Position numbers and translations under genes: made by a program | Part shown: piece after piece, positions 35,639-44,608 of the stretch | Position numbering within the stretch: position 1 is the stretch's first letter | Layout: each line of letters starts with the position of its first letter | Notes under the pieces: generated by a model | Told to the model about the DNA's origin: nothing | The model's database searches: none | The model's input: only the letters and a program-made list of their open reading frames with translations | Assembly (NCBI RefSeq): GCF_038562415.1 | Contig: NZ_JBCFBA010000001.1 | Coordinates: 660,414 to 724,413, forward strand | DNA length: 64,000 nt | Source: Solidesulfovibrio sp. | GTDB taxonomy: Bacteria; Desulfobacterota; Desulfovibrionia; Desulfovibrionales; Desulfovibrionaceae | Direction: 5' to 3'

Positions 35639-36766
35639 GTGCTCCTGTCGCCTTTTCGCCTGGAACGTTTTTTCGCCCGCCATGAATTCACCGCCCCAAG
35701 GCTTCTGTGCGCCTCGGACGGCGAAACCTGCAGCGTCGCCGCCCTGTGCGACCTCGTGCCCGGGGCCGCCGAAGGACTGTCCAAGGTGCGCCTGGGCTAC
35801 ACCGATTCCCGGGGCGAGCCGGCCCTGCGCCAGGCCGTGGCTTCCCTCTACGCCACCGTCTCCCCCGACGACGTGCTCGTCCACGTGGGCGCCGAGGAGG
35901 CCATCTTCACCTTCATGGCCGCGACCCTCGCCGCCGGCGACGAGGTCGTGGTGCCCACGCCGTGCTACCAGTCCCTGACCGACGTGGCCAGGAGCCTGGG
36001 TGCCCGGGCGGCGGCCTGGCGTTGCGACCCGGCCTGGGGCTTCGCCCCGGACATGGCCGACCTCGGCGCCCTGCTGGGGCCTCGCGCCAAGGCCCTGGTC
36101 CTCAATTTCCCCCACAATCCCACGGGGTACATGCCCACGCCCGGGGTGTTCGCCGCCATGCTGGCCATGGCCCGGGAACACGGGGTCCGGGTTTTTTCCG
36201 ACGAGGTCTACCGTTTTTCCGAGGGGCCGGGCGTCCCTCCCCTGCCCGCCGCCTGCGACCTGGACGACCGGGCCGTGTCCCTGGGCGTTTTGTCCAAATC
36301 CTTCGGCCTGGCCGGGCTGCGCGTGGGCTGGGTGGCCTGCCGCGACCGGGAGCTGCTTGACCGCATGGCCGCGGTCAAGGATTACCTGTCCATCTGCGGC
36401 TCGGCCGTGTCGGAATACCTGGCCGTGTGCGCCATCACCGCCCGGGAGGCCATCCTTGGCCGCATGAACGCGCTTTTGGCCAAAAACCGCGAACGGCTCG
36501 AGGCCTTTTTCCATGCCCGGCCGGATCTGTTTCATTTCGTCAGCCCCAGGGGCGGCCTGACCGCCTTTCCGGGCCTGACCGGCGGCGATGCCGACGCCTT
36601 CTGCCGCGACGCCCTGGAGGAGGCCGGCGTGCTGCTGCTGCCCGGCAGGCTCTATGGCGAGGAATGGCCGGACCGCTTCCGCATCGGCTTCGGCCGGTCG
36701 GATTTCGCGGAGAATCTGGAAAAGCTGGCCGCATTTTGTCATTTTTGGAATACACGGCGGACGTAA
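35639..36766 (+). CDS. PLP-dependent class I/II aminotransferase
   Basis: A 375-residue fold-type I aminotransferase. Key features are LNFPHNPTGYMP (residues 156-167, Asn contacting PLP), FSDEVYRFSE (Asp contacting the ring nitrogen), the Schiff-base lysine in SLGVLSKSFGLAGLRVGW (about residue 225) and FRIGFGRS near the C-terminus (Arg binding substrate carboxylate). Substrate cannot be fixed from sequence; an amino-acid ABC importer follows 140 bases downstream, which may hint at amino-acid catabolism. The start is GTG at 35639 with AAGGAAGG 8 nt upstream. Confidence 0.9.
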   Translation: MLLSPFRLERFFARHEFTAPRLLCASDGETCSVAALCDLVPGAAEGLSKVRLGYTDSRGEPALRQAVASLYATVSPDDVLVHVGAEEAIFTFMAATLAAGDEVVVPTPCYQSLTDVARSLGARAAAWRCDPAWGFAPDMADLGALLGPRAKALVLNFPHNPTGYMPTPGVFAAMLAMAREHGVRVFSDEVYRFSEGPGVPPLPAACDLDDRAVSLGVLSKSFGLAGLRVGWVACRDRELLDRMAAVKDYLSICGSAVSEYLAVCAITAREAILGRMNALLAKNRERLEAFFHARPDLFHFVSPRGGLTAFPGLTGGDADAFCRDALEEAGVLLLPGRLYGEEWPDRFRIGFGRSDFAENLEKLAAFCHFWNTRRT

Positions 36767-36906
36767 AGAAAATCGGGGGCATGGAGTGATTTGCCGTCGC
36801 GCCACCTTGAATTTTGGTGTCGTTTCAGCCACAAATGCCTGGAACCGATGACGGCACATCGTGGGATGTCCACCCCGCCCCGCCACTTTCAACAAAGGAG
36901 TCTTCC

Positions 36907-37650
36907 ATGGTCAAAAAACTCGTCCTGGCCCTGGCCCTCGTCGCCCTGTCCGCCGCCCCGTCCGTGGCCAAAACCATTGTCTTCGCCACGGACGCCACTT
37001 GGCCGCCGATGGAGTTCGTCAACGCCGACAAACAGATCACCGGCTACGCCATCGACTACATGAAGGCCGCCGGCAAGGAAGCCGGGTTCACGCCGGAATT
37101 CAAGGCCGTGGCCTGGGACGGCATCTTCGCCGGCCTGGCCGGTGGCAAGTACAACGCCATCTGCTCCTCGGTCTCCATCACCGACGAGCGCAAAAAGACC
37201 ATGGATTTCTCCACCCCCTATTTCAAGGTGCGCCAGGCCCTGGTCGTGCCGGTCAAGTCGGCCGCCAAGTGCATCGAGGACATGAAGGGCAAGACGCTGG
37301 GCGCCCAGATCAGCACCACCGGGCATTTTGCCGTGAAAAAGGCCGAGGGCGTCAAGGACAAGTCCTATGACGAGGTCGGCCTGGCTTTCGAGGACCTCTA
37401 CAACGGCCGCATCGACGGCGTGGTCTGCGACGACCCCGTGGCGGCCCAGTACGCCCTGCAAAACGACAAGTACAAGGGCACCCTGAAAATCGCCTGCATC
37501 ATCGAGGCCGGCGAGGACGAATACTACGGCATCGCCGTGCAGAAGGGCAACAAGGAAGACCTGGACCTCATCAACAAGGGCATCAAGGCCGTCCAGGAAA
37601 AAGGCATCGACAAGCAGCTGCTGGCCAAGTGGATCGGCGGCGGCAAGTAA
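36907..37650 (+). CDS. polar amino acid ABC transporter, substrate-binding protein
   Basis: A 247-residue periplasmic binding protein with a signal peptide (KKLVLALALVALSAAPSVA) and family-3 solute-binding fold: FATDATWPPMEFVNADKQITGYAID at the start, then FKAVAWDGIFAGLAGGKYNAICSSVSITDERK and MDFSTPYF. ATG at 36907 follows AAAGGAG at 6 nt. It heads a three-gene importer with permease (37720) and ATPase (38516). The single Cys in KCIEDM is unusual but not diagnostic. Confidence 0.95.
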   Translation: MVKKLVLALALVALSAAPSVAKTIVFATDATWPPMEFVNADKQITGYAIDYMKAAGKEAGFTPEFKAVAWDGIFAGLAGGKYNAICSSVSITDERKKTMDFSTPYFKVRQALVVPVKSAAKCIEDMKGKTLGAQISTTGHFAVKKAEGVKDKSYDEVGLAFEDLYNGRIDGVVCDDPVAAQYALQNDKYKGTLKIACIIEAGEDEYYGIAVQKGNKEDLDLINKGIKAVQEKGIDKQLLAKWIGGGK

Positions 37651-37719
37651 TACCGCGACCTTCTTTCATCCCGACGCCCGCCGGCCAGGCCGGCGGGCGT
37701 CGGCCGGCGGACACGTCCC

Positions 37720-38515
37720 ATGACTAAAAAGTGCAAGAATCCCGAGGAACAGGCCCCTGTCGTCATCGACGTCGGCGATGGCGCGGCCATCCCCAAGCCC
37801 TCGGACCGGGGCCTGGTGTCGGCCTGGTGGCTGTCGTTTATCGGCGCCATCATCGTTCTGGCCTGCCTGCTCTATTTCAAGCCCGATCCGTACCTGCGCA
37901 TCTTCAAATTCGTGCCCGACGGCATCCTGGTCACCTTCCAGGTCACCGTCTCCTCCATCATCCTGGCCCTGATCTTCGGGCTCATCACCGGGCTTGGCCG
38001 CATTTCCCGCAACAAGTACGTCAACCTCATTGCCTCCACCTACGTGGAAGTCGTGCGCGGCGTGCCCTTGCTCGTCCAGCTCTTCTACCTCTACTATGCC
38101 CTGGGCCGTTTCGTGCAAGTACCCGATCTGCTCGCGGCCGTGCTGTCCATGAGCGTGTGCTACGGAGCCTACATGGGCGAGGTCTTCCGGGCCGGCATCA
38201 CCGCCATCCCGGTGGGCCAGACCGAGGCGGCGCGCTCGCTGGGCTTCAACCGTGCCCAGACCATGTACCACGTCATCCTGCCCCAGGCCTGGCGCACGAT
38301 ATTGCCGCCGGTTGGCAACGAGTTCATCGCCCTTTTGAAGGACACCTCCCTGGTGTCCATCCTGGGCGTGGCCGACCTGCTGCGCCGTGGCCGGGAATAC
38401 GCCTCGGAGTCCTTCGAGTACTTCGAGACCTTCACCATGGTCGCCGTGATCTACCTCATCATCACGCTTGTCCTGTCCAAGCTGGTCAGCATCATGGAGG
38501 AGCGGTTGTCCCACC

Positions 38516-38529
<14 letters not shown>
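37720..38529 (+). CDS. polar amino acid ABC transporter, permease
   Basis: A 269-residue HisM/GlnP-type permease. After a 40-residue hydrophilic N-terminus comes a TM helix, then the MetI-like core: [54 protein letters not shown] and the EAA loop [29 protein letters not shown] which couples to the ATPase. Only one permease gene is present, so it should act as a homodimer. Its 3' end overlaps the ATPase start by 14 bases. Confidence 0.95.
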
Positions 38530-39256
<727 letters not shown>

Positions 39257-39277
39257 GCCCCAAGGGGTGGCGACAAG

Positions 39278-39305
39278 GCCGGGCGGAGGCTTCCGCCCGG
39301 CTATT
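39278..39305 (+). terminator. terminator of the ABC importer operon
   Basis: GCCGGGCGGA-GGCT-TCCGCCCGGC followed by TATTT: a 10-bp perfect stem with a weak T tract. It overlaps the trmL stop codon on the other strand and may serve both directions. Confidence 0.7.
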
Positions 39306-39771
39306 TCCCGTCCAGTTCACCGCGCCGGCGCAAGGCCTCGTAGAGCACCACCGAGGCGGCGTTGGCCAGATTCAAACTCCGCACCTGCCCCCAGATGGGA
39401 ATGCGCACCCGCGCCCCGGCCGCCTCGATGAGGCGTTCCGGCAGCCCCCGGCTTTCCGTGCCGAAGACCAGGGCGTCGTCGGGGCCATAGGCCAGTTCGT
39501 GGTAGGCCGTGGCGGCCTGGCCCCGGTTGCCGGCCGTGGCGGCCACGACGCGGCTGCCCGGCCGGGCGGCCAGGAACTCGTCGAAACACTCCCAGACCGA
39601 AAGGTTGACGTGGGGCCAGTAGTCCAGGCCCGCCCGCTTGAGGTAGCGATCGGCCAGGGAAAACCCCAGGGGCCTGATCAGGTGCAGGGGCGTTTTGGTG
39701 GCGGCGCACAGCCTGGCCACGCTGCCGGTATTTTGCGGGATCTCCGGCTCGTGGAGCACGACCTCGATCAC
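39301..39771 (-). CDS. trmL: tRNA (cytidine/uridine-34-2'-O)-methyltransferase TrmL
   Basis: A 156-residue SPOUT-class methyltransferase that modifies the wobble base of tRNA-Leu. The knot motifs are visible: HEPEIPQNTGSVARLCAATK at the N-terminus, LVFGTESRGLPE and the C-terminal IPIWGQVRSLNLANAASVVLYEALRR. Length is normal. The start is GTG at 39771, which shares bases with the TGA of the upstream thioesterase gene (GTGA overlap), so the pair is translationally coupled. Confidence 0.95.
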   Translation of the reverse strand: MIEVVLHEPEIPQNTGSVARLCAATKTPLHLIRPLGFSLADRYLKRAGLDYWPHVNLSVWECFDEFLAARPGSRVVAATAGNRGQAATAYHELAYGPDDALVFGTESRGLPERLIEAAGARVRIPIWGQVRSLNLANAASVVLYEALRRRGELDGK

Positions 39772-40172
39772 GCCGTCTCCCGCGTGTACGGCACGTCCTT
39801 GCGGTAGACCGTGCCCTGGAAGGCGGCGATGGCCTCCCCGGCGTCGTTGGTCACGGTGATGGCGTAGGTGGCCATCTTGCCGCCGAGCGACACTTCCCGG
39901 GCTTCGGCGAACAGGGTCCGGCCCGTGCCGGCCTTGACGTAGGAAATGGCGGCGGCCACGGCCAGGCTCAGCTTGCCGTGGCTGTTGGAGGCCACGGCGA
40001 AGGCCAGGTCGGCCAGGCTGAACACGGCCCCGCCGTGGGCCACGCCGGCCCCGTTTTTATGGGTGTCGGTCAGGTCCATGGCCGTCTTGGCGTAGCCCGG
40101 CCCGGCTTCGAGCAGGCGGATGCCGAGCAGCCCGGCAAAGGGGTCGCGATCGAGAAACCACTGCATGTCCAT
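39768..40172 (-). CDS. PaaI-type hot-dog thioesterase
   Basis: A 134-residue acyl-CoA thioesterase of the PaaI group. The signature NGAGVAHGGAVFSLADLAFAVASN (about residues 41-64) contains the catalytic HGG-D, and AISYVKAGTGRTLFAEA forms the central strands. ATG at 40172 follows AAGGA at about 7 nt; an internal ATG two codons on is also possible. It is cotranscribed with trmL. No phenylacetate genes are nearby, so the acyl substrate is open. Confidence 0.9.
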   Translation of the reverse strand: MDMQWFLDRDPFAGLLGIRLLEAGPGYAKTAMDLTDTHKNGAGVAHGGAVFSLADLAFAVASNSHGKLSLAVAAAISYVKAGTGRTLFAEAREVSLGGKMATYAITVTNDAGEAIAAFQGTVYRKDVPYTRETA

Positions 40173-40291
40173 TGGCGATTCCTTGTAAAAAAGAGGGGAA
40201 AACCCGGGGGATGGAAACGCCACGGGGAGGAATTTGTCAAGCCGCCCGAATGCGGCTATGTCCGTGGGCAAGCCCACCCCAAGGAGCGGAC

Positions 40292-40624
40292 ATGTCCCGA
40301 CCCCGACGCGCCTGCCTCGCCGCCATCGCCTGGGCCGCCCTGGCCCTGGCCCCCGTCCCGGCCCTGGCCGCGCCGCCAGGCCCGGGCGACCTGGCCCGGT
40401 CCATCGAAACGGCCCGAAAGGGCATCGCCGACTACGAACGCACCCTGTCCGCCTACGACGTGGAGATGCGGGCGCTTATCGCCAACGACCCGGCCGCGGC
40501 CAGGCGCCGCGAGGAAATCCGCATCCTCAAGCAGCACTACGTGCGCGAGATCGAGGGCCTCAAAAACAGGATCACCGACGACTACCGGAAGATACAGGAG
40601 TTCAAGGCGCGCGGCGTCCAGTGA
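40292..40624 (+). CDS. small exported coiled-coil protein
   Basis: A 110-residue protein with a signal peptide (ACLAAIAWAALALAPVPALAA) followed by an almost wholly helical, charged mature part: LARSIETARKGIADYERTL and RRREEIRILKQHYVREIEGLKNRI, a plausible coiled coil. It has no Cys and no known domain I can name. ATG at 40292 has AAGGAG at 6 nt. It ends just before a bidirectional terminator. Probably periplasmic; function unknown. Confidence 0.8.
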   Translation: MSRPRRACLAAIAWAALALAPVPALAAPPGPGDLARSIETARKGIADYERTLSAYDVEMRALIANDPAAARRREEIRILKQHYVREIEGLKNRITDDYRKIQEFKARGVQ

Positions 40625-40662
40625 GGCGCCCGCCGCCCGGCCGCCCGCCGGCGCCAAAGAAA

Positions 40663-40689
40663 AACGCCCCGCCAAGCGGAGCGTTTTTT
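40663..40689. terminator. bidirectional terminator between small gene and tRNA-Val
   Basis: AACGCCCCGC-CAA-GCGGAGCGTT is a 10-bp stem with one mismatch. T runs lie on both sides (TTTTTT on plus, TTTTCTTT on minus), so it can end both the small exported-protein gene and tRNA-Val. Confidence 0.75.
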
Positions 40690-40699
40690 GTGGGTTCGG

Positions 40700-40775
<76 letters not shown>

Positions 40776-40782
40776 GTCGAAG

Positions 40783-40811
40783 AATGTATGTGGACCCCCT
40801 CGATTTGGCAA
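40783..40811 (-). promoter_or_regulatory. sigma-70-type promoter of tRNA-Val
   Basis: On the minus strand TTGCCA (40806-40811), 17-bp spacer, TACATT (40783-40788), only 7 bases upstream of the mature 5' end. The initiating RNA should need almost no 5' trimming. Confidence 0.75.
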
Positions 40812-40896
40812 GACTTTTTTTCGGCAAACGGGTAAAAAGATTTCCGCCAAGGCGACAATAAAAAGCAACACATTCAAATAAAAGGATAATTACCAG

Positions 40897-41919
40897 ATGC
40901 GACTGCTCGTGACCGGCGGATGCGGCTTCATCGGCTCCAACTTCATCCGCGACATGCTCTCTCGCCACGACGACCTGACCATCGTCAACCTCGACGCCCT
41001 GACCTACGCCGGCAACCGGCAAAGCCTGGCCGACGTCGAGGCCGCCTACGCCCCCGAGCGCTACGTCTTCGCCCGGGGCGACATCGCCAACAGCGAACTG
41101 GCGCTGCACCTCTTCGAACGCCACGCCATCGAGGCCGTGGTCAACTTCGCCGCCGAAACCCACGTGGACCGCTCCATCACCGACGCCGCGCCCTTCATCC
41201 GCACCAACGTGGCCGGCACGCAGGCCCTCCTCGACGCGGCCCGGGCCTTCGGCATCGGCCGCTTCGTCCACGTCTCCACCGACGAGGTCTACGGCAGCCT
41301 CGGGCCGGAGGGCAAATTCACCGAAGACACGCCGCTGGCCCCCAACAGCCCCTACTCGGCCAGCAAGGCCGGGGCGGACCTGCTCGTGCGGGCCGCCAAC
41401 GAAACCTACGGCCTCGACACGGTCATCACCCGCTGCTCCAACAACTACGGCCCCTACCAGTTCCCGGAAAAGCTCATTCCGCTGATGTTTTCCCGGGCCA
41501 TGGCCGACGAAGCGCTTCCCGTCTACGGCGACGGCGCAAACGTGCGCGACTGGATCCACGTCGCCGACCACTGCCGGGGCGTGGAACTGGCCCTGCTCAA
41601 GGGCCGGCCCGGCGCGGTCTACAACTTCGGCGGCGACGCGGAAAAGCCCAACATCGAGGTGGTGCGCGCCATCCTGGCCGCCCTCGGCAAGCCCGAAAGC
41701 CTCATCCGCTTCGTCACCGACCGGCCCGGCCACGACCGCCGCTACGCCATGGACTTCACCAAGGCCAGCCGCGAGCTCGGGTTTACGCCCCAATACGACT
41801 TCACGCGCGGCATCGCCGAGACCGTGGCCTGGTACCGCCAAAACGGGGCCTGGCTGGAAAGCGTGCAAAGCGGCGCCTACCGCCAGTTCATGGACAAATG
41901 GTACGGAGGCCGGGCATGA
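40897..41919 (+). CDS. rfbB: dTDP-glucose 4,6-dehydratase
   Basis: A 340-residue extended SDR enzyme, second step of dTDP-L-rhamnose synthesis. It has the NAD motif TGGCGFIGSNF (residues 6-16), FAAETHVDRSI, the catalytic STDEVYGSL with Asp-Glu, YSASKAGAD (Tyr and Lys) and TRCSNNYGPYQFPEKLIP. ATG at 40897 follows AAAGGA at about 11 nt. The stop overlaps the rfbD start (ATGA). rfbA and rfbC are not in this window. Confidence 0.97.
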   Translation: MRLLVTGGCGFIGSNFIRDMLSRHDDLTIVNLDALTYAGNRQSLADVEAAYAPERYVFARGDIANSELALHLFERHAIEAVVNFAAETHVDRSITDAAPFIRTNVAGTQALLDAARAFGIGRFVHVSTDEVYGSLGPEGKFTEDTPLAPNSPYSASKAGADLLVRAANETYGLDTVITRCSNNYGPYQFPEKLIPLMFSRAMADEALPVYGDGANVRDWIHVADHCRGVELALLKGRPGAVYNFGGDAEKPNIEVVRAILAALGKPESLIRFVTDRPGHDRRYAMDFTKASRELGFTPQYDFTRGIAETVAWYRQNGAWLESVQSGAYRQFMDKWYGGRA

Positions 41920-42794
41920 GCGGGGAAAAAAAGGGCCGGGCCATCGTGCTCGGCGGCAAGACCGGGCTGCTCGGCCGGCCGCTGACCGCCGCCCTGGAGG
42001 CGGCCGGGTTCGCCGTGATGCCCACCACCCGCGGCGACCTCGACCCCTTCGACACCGGGGCCGTGGCCCGCGCCCTCCATGCCTTCGAGGCCACCCACCT
42101 GTTCAACACCGTGGCCTACACCGCCGTGGACGCGGCCGAGGACGACGTCGAGGCGGCCTACCGCCTCAACCGCGACCTGCCGGGACTCCTCGCCCGGGCC
42201 TGCGGCCCGGCCAAGGCCACGCTCGTCCAGTACAGCACGGATTTCGTTTTCGACGGCGAGGCCACGGCGCCCTACACGGAAGAGGACCCCACCGACCCGC
42301 GCTCGGTCTACGGGGCGAGCAAGCTGGCCGGCGAGCGGGCCATCCTGGAGGCGGGGCTGCCCGACTACCAGATTTTGCGCACGGCCTGGCTGTACGGGCC
42401 GGGCAAGAAGAACTTCGTGGCCACCATCCTGGGCCTGGCCAGGACCCGCCCGGAACTGTCGGTCGTGGCCGACCAGGTCGGCTCCCCCACCGGCACCCTG
42501 GACCTGGCCGGCTGGTCGGCGGACCTGGCCGCCACGGGCAAAACGGGCATCTTCCACGCCGTGGGCTCGGGCCAGGCCAGCTGGTGCGAGCTGGCGGCCG
42601 AGGCCGTGGCCGCCGCCGGGCTGCCCTGCCGGGTGCTGCCCATCCCGTCCTCGGGCTACCCGCAAAAAGCCTGGCGACCCCGGTATTCGGTGCTGGCCAA
42701 CGCCAAGCTGGCCGCGGCCATCGGCCGCACGCCGCGGCCTTGGCGGCAAAGCCTACGGGAATACGTCTATTCGCAGGAACAGGCCGCCGACTGA
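41916..42794 (+). CDS. rfbD: dTDP-4-dehydrorhamnose reductase
   Basis: A 292-residue SDR enzyme for the last step of dTDP-rhamnose synthesis. It has GGKTGLLGRPL near the start (nucleotide binding), NTVAYTAVDAAEDD, the YSTDFVFDG and VYGASKLAGE segments with catalytic Tyr and Lys, and LRTAWLYGPGKKNFV. ATG at 41916 overlaps the rfbB stop by 4 bases. Its 3' end overlaps the convergent histidine-kinase gene by 28 bases. Confidence 0.95.
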   Translation: MSGEKKGRAIVLGGKTGLLGRPLTAALEAAGFAVMPTTRGDLDPFDTGAVARALHAFEATHLFNTVAYTAVDAAEDDVEAAYRLNRDLPGLLARACGPAKATLVQYSTDFVFDGEATAPYTEEDPTDPRSVYGASKLAGERAILEAGLPDYQILRTAWLYGPGKKNFVATILGLARTRPELSVVADQVGSPTGTLDLAGWSADLAATGKTGIFHAVGSGQASWCELAAEAVAAAGLPCRVLPIPSSGYPQKAWRPRYSVLANAKLAAAIGRTPRPWRQSLREYVYSQEQAAD

Positions 42795-44257
42795 TCCGGC
42801 GGCAGGGTCATGGGCAGGGTGAAGCAAAACGTCGCACCCTGCCCGGGCTCGCTTTCCACCCAGATGCGGCCGCCATGGGCCAGGGCGATGCCCTCGGCGA
42901 TGGCCAGGCCCAGGCCCAGGCTTTTTTCGCCGGCCGTGGGTCGGGCGGACAGGCGCTCGAAGGGCTTGAACAGCCGTTCGCGCTCCTCGGGCAGGATGCC
43001 GGGCCCCTGGTCGCGCACCCGGATGACGGCCTCGTCGGCCGCCAGCACCAGTTCCACCCGGACCTCGGAGCGCGGCGGCGAGAATTTGACGGCGTTGGAC
43101 AGCAGGTTGTCCAGCAACCGGGCCATCAGGTCGGGATCGAAAGCCAGAAGGGGCAGGTCCGCCACCTCGGCCCGCATCCGGATGCCCTTGCCCGAGGCCG
43201 TGGCCTCGGCCAGGCGCACGCGCTCCATGACCAGGCCGTCGAGCCGGTTCGCGGCCAGGGACGGCTCCAGGCGCCCGGTTTCCAGGCGGGTGAGGTCCTG
43301 CATGTTGGAGGCCAGGGAACACAGCCGCCGGCCGGCCTGGCTGATGACCGCCGCCATCTCCCGCACCTCGCCCCCGACATGGCCGCACAGGCCGTCGAGG
43401 ATGAGGTTGGCCGCGCCGACGATACCGCCGGCCGGGCTTTTGAGGTCGTGGGCCAGCATGGACAGGAACATGCGCCGCAACCGCTCCAGGCGCTTGATTT
43501 CGAGCATGCGTTCCACGGCCTCGACGCCGTGGAGCACCCGGCAGTAGAGCTCCTCGCGCTCGAAGGGCTTGTGCAGGTAATCGTCGGCCCCGTTTTTGAG
43601 GAATTCCGAGGAAATGGAGCGGGGGGCCTTGCCCGAAATGCCGATGAGGCAGACCTCGCGGTGGCGGAAGCGCCGCCGGATGGCCCGGGTCAGGTCCAGG
43701 CCGTTTTGGCCGGGCATGTCGTAATCGATGATGACGGCGGCGATGTCCGGCCGCTGATCGAGGATGGCCAGGGCCATGTCGCTGTTCTTGGCCGAATGCA
43801 CCCGGAACTGGTAGCGGCGCAGTTGGCGTCGCAGATGGGCGCGCATGAAGGCCGAATCCTCCACCACCAGGATGCGGACCTGGCGGTTTCGAAGCAGGCG
43901 GTGGGCGAACTGGGCCACGCGCTCGGGCTCTTCCGGATCGGCCACCACGAAATCGATGGCGTCGAGGGCTTCGGCCCGTTGCCGTAACCCGGGCGTATAG
44001 CAGTCCCCGGCCGCGAGCCATGGAACGCCGGCCGCCTTGGCCGCCGCGGCCAGCTTGGCGACCGCCGGTTCCGGCAGATCCATGTCCACCACGCACAGGA
44101 GCACGCCGCAACATCCGTGTTCGGCCAAAAGCCGCATGACGGTTTCGGGCTCGCCCGACCGTATGGAGCCGGGAGTGGATGTGCCGCCGCAGTGCCGGAC
44201 CAGGGCGGCGGCCAGGGCGGCGTTTCGCGAGGCGAGTAGGATGCGCGGGTCAGACAT
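42767..44257 (-). CDS. receiver-domain hybrid histidine kinase
   Basis: A 496-residue soluble signalling protein. Residues 1-125 form a receiver-like domain (ILLASRNAALAAALVRHC, CVVDMD); a canonical receiver follows (ILVVEDSAFMRAHLRRQL, phospho-acceptor Asp in VIIDYDMPGQNG, Lys in DDYLHKPFE); then a HisKA domain with FLSMLAHDLKSPAGG (His about residue 270) and an HATPase domain (LLDNLLSNAVKFS, VRDQGPGI, SLGLGLAIAEGIALAHGG). There is no TM segment, so input comes from other proteins via the receivers. The start is ATG at 44257; a longer frame is open but the Shine-Dalgarno evidence is weak. Partner unknown. Confidence 0.9.
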   Translation of the reverse strand: MSDPRILLASRNAALAAALVRHCGGTSTPGSIRSGEPETVMRLLAEHGCCGVLLCVVDMDLPEPAVAKLAAAAKAAGVPWLAAGDCYTPGLRQRAEALDAIDFVVADPEEPERVAQFAHRLLRNRQVRILVVEDSAFMRAHLRRQLRRYQFRVHSAKNSDMALAILDQRPDIAAVIIDYDMPGQNGLDLTRAIRRRFRHREVCLIGISGKAPRSISSEFLKNGADDYLHKPFEREELYCRVLHGVEAVERMLEIKRLERLRRMFLSMLAHDLKSPAGGIVGAANLILDGLCGHVGGEVREMAAVISQAGRRLCSLASNMQDLTRLETGRLEPSLAANRLDGLVMERVRLAEATASGKGIRMRAEVADLPLLAFDPDLMARLLDNLLSNAVKFSPPRSEVRVELVLAADEAVIRVRDQGPGILPEERERLFKPFERLSARPTAGEKSLGLGLAIAEGIALAHGGRIWVESEPGQGATFCFTLPMTLPPDQSAACSCE

Positions 44258-44394
44258 GATCGTAAGGCGTCTCCCCCGAAAGTGTGTAGCATCTATCATT
44301 GCCGGCAAGCCATGGCAATGCGCAAACGCGGCCGCCTTGGCGAAGGCGGCCGCGCCACTTGACGAACGGCCGAGGCCTGGGCTAGAAATCCTCC

Positions 44395-44493
44395 ATGCAA
44401 TCCCGCCACACAGCCCCGCGCCTTCTTTTTTCCGGCTCGTATTATTATTACGGCCTTCGCGCTCGCGGCTTGGCGGGTGGCGCGGCCGCATAG
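44395..44493 (+). CDS. leader peptide with four consecutive Tyr codons
   Basis: A 32-codon frame, too short for standard gene calling. It begins ATG CAA TCC, contains Leu-Leu-Phe, then four Tyr codons in a row (TAT TAT TAT TAC, 44440-44451), and stops with TAG at 44491. The run is striking in a GC-rich genome. Directly downstream lies a terminator (44520-44551) and then the first enzyme of aromatic amino-acid synthesis. Ribosome stalling at the Tyr codons when Tyr-tRNA is scarce would fit classical attenuation. The ATG has no obvious Shine-Dalgarno sequence (GAGG is about 20 bases upstream), the main weakness. Confidence 0.75.
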   Translation: MQSRHTAPRLLFSGSYYYYGLRARGLAGGAAA

Positions 44494-44551
44494 CCGCATC
44501 CCACAGAACCGCCGACAGGGGCCGCGGGCGCATCGCCCGGCGGCCTTTTTT
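44451..44551 (+). promoter_or_regulatory. transcription attenuator of the aromatic-pathway aldolase
   Basis: Three mutually exclusive pairings can be read. Protector: CGGCC (44451-44455, starting at the last Tyr codon base) with GGCCG (44484-44488). Antiterminator: CGCGGCC (44481-44487) with GGCCGCG (44520-44526). Terminator: 44520-44530 with 44534-44545 (loop CAT, one bulged G), then six T (44546-44551). A ribosome stalled on the Tyr codons would cover the protector arm and free the antiterminator; normal translation would favour termination. Confidence 0.75.
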
Positions 44552-44608
44552 GTGACCGAGGCGCCGGGTCCCCGGGCTCCTTCGCGAAAACCGCCAAGGA
44601 GAGCGACC

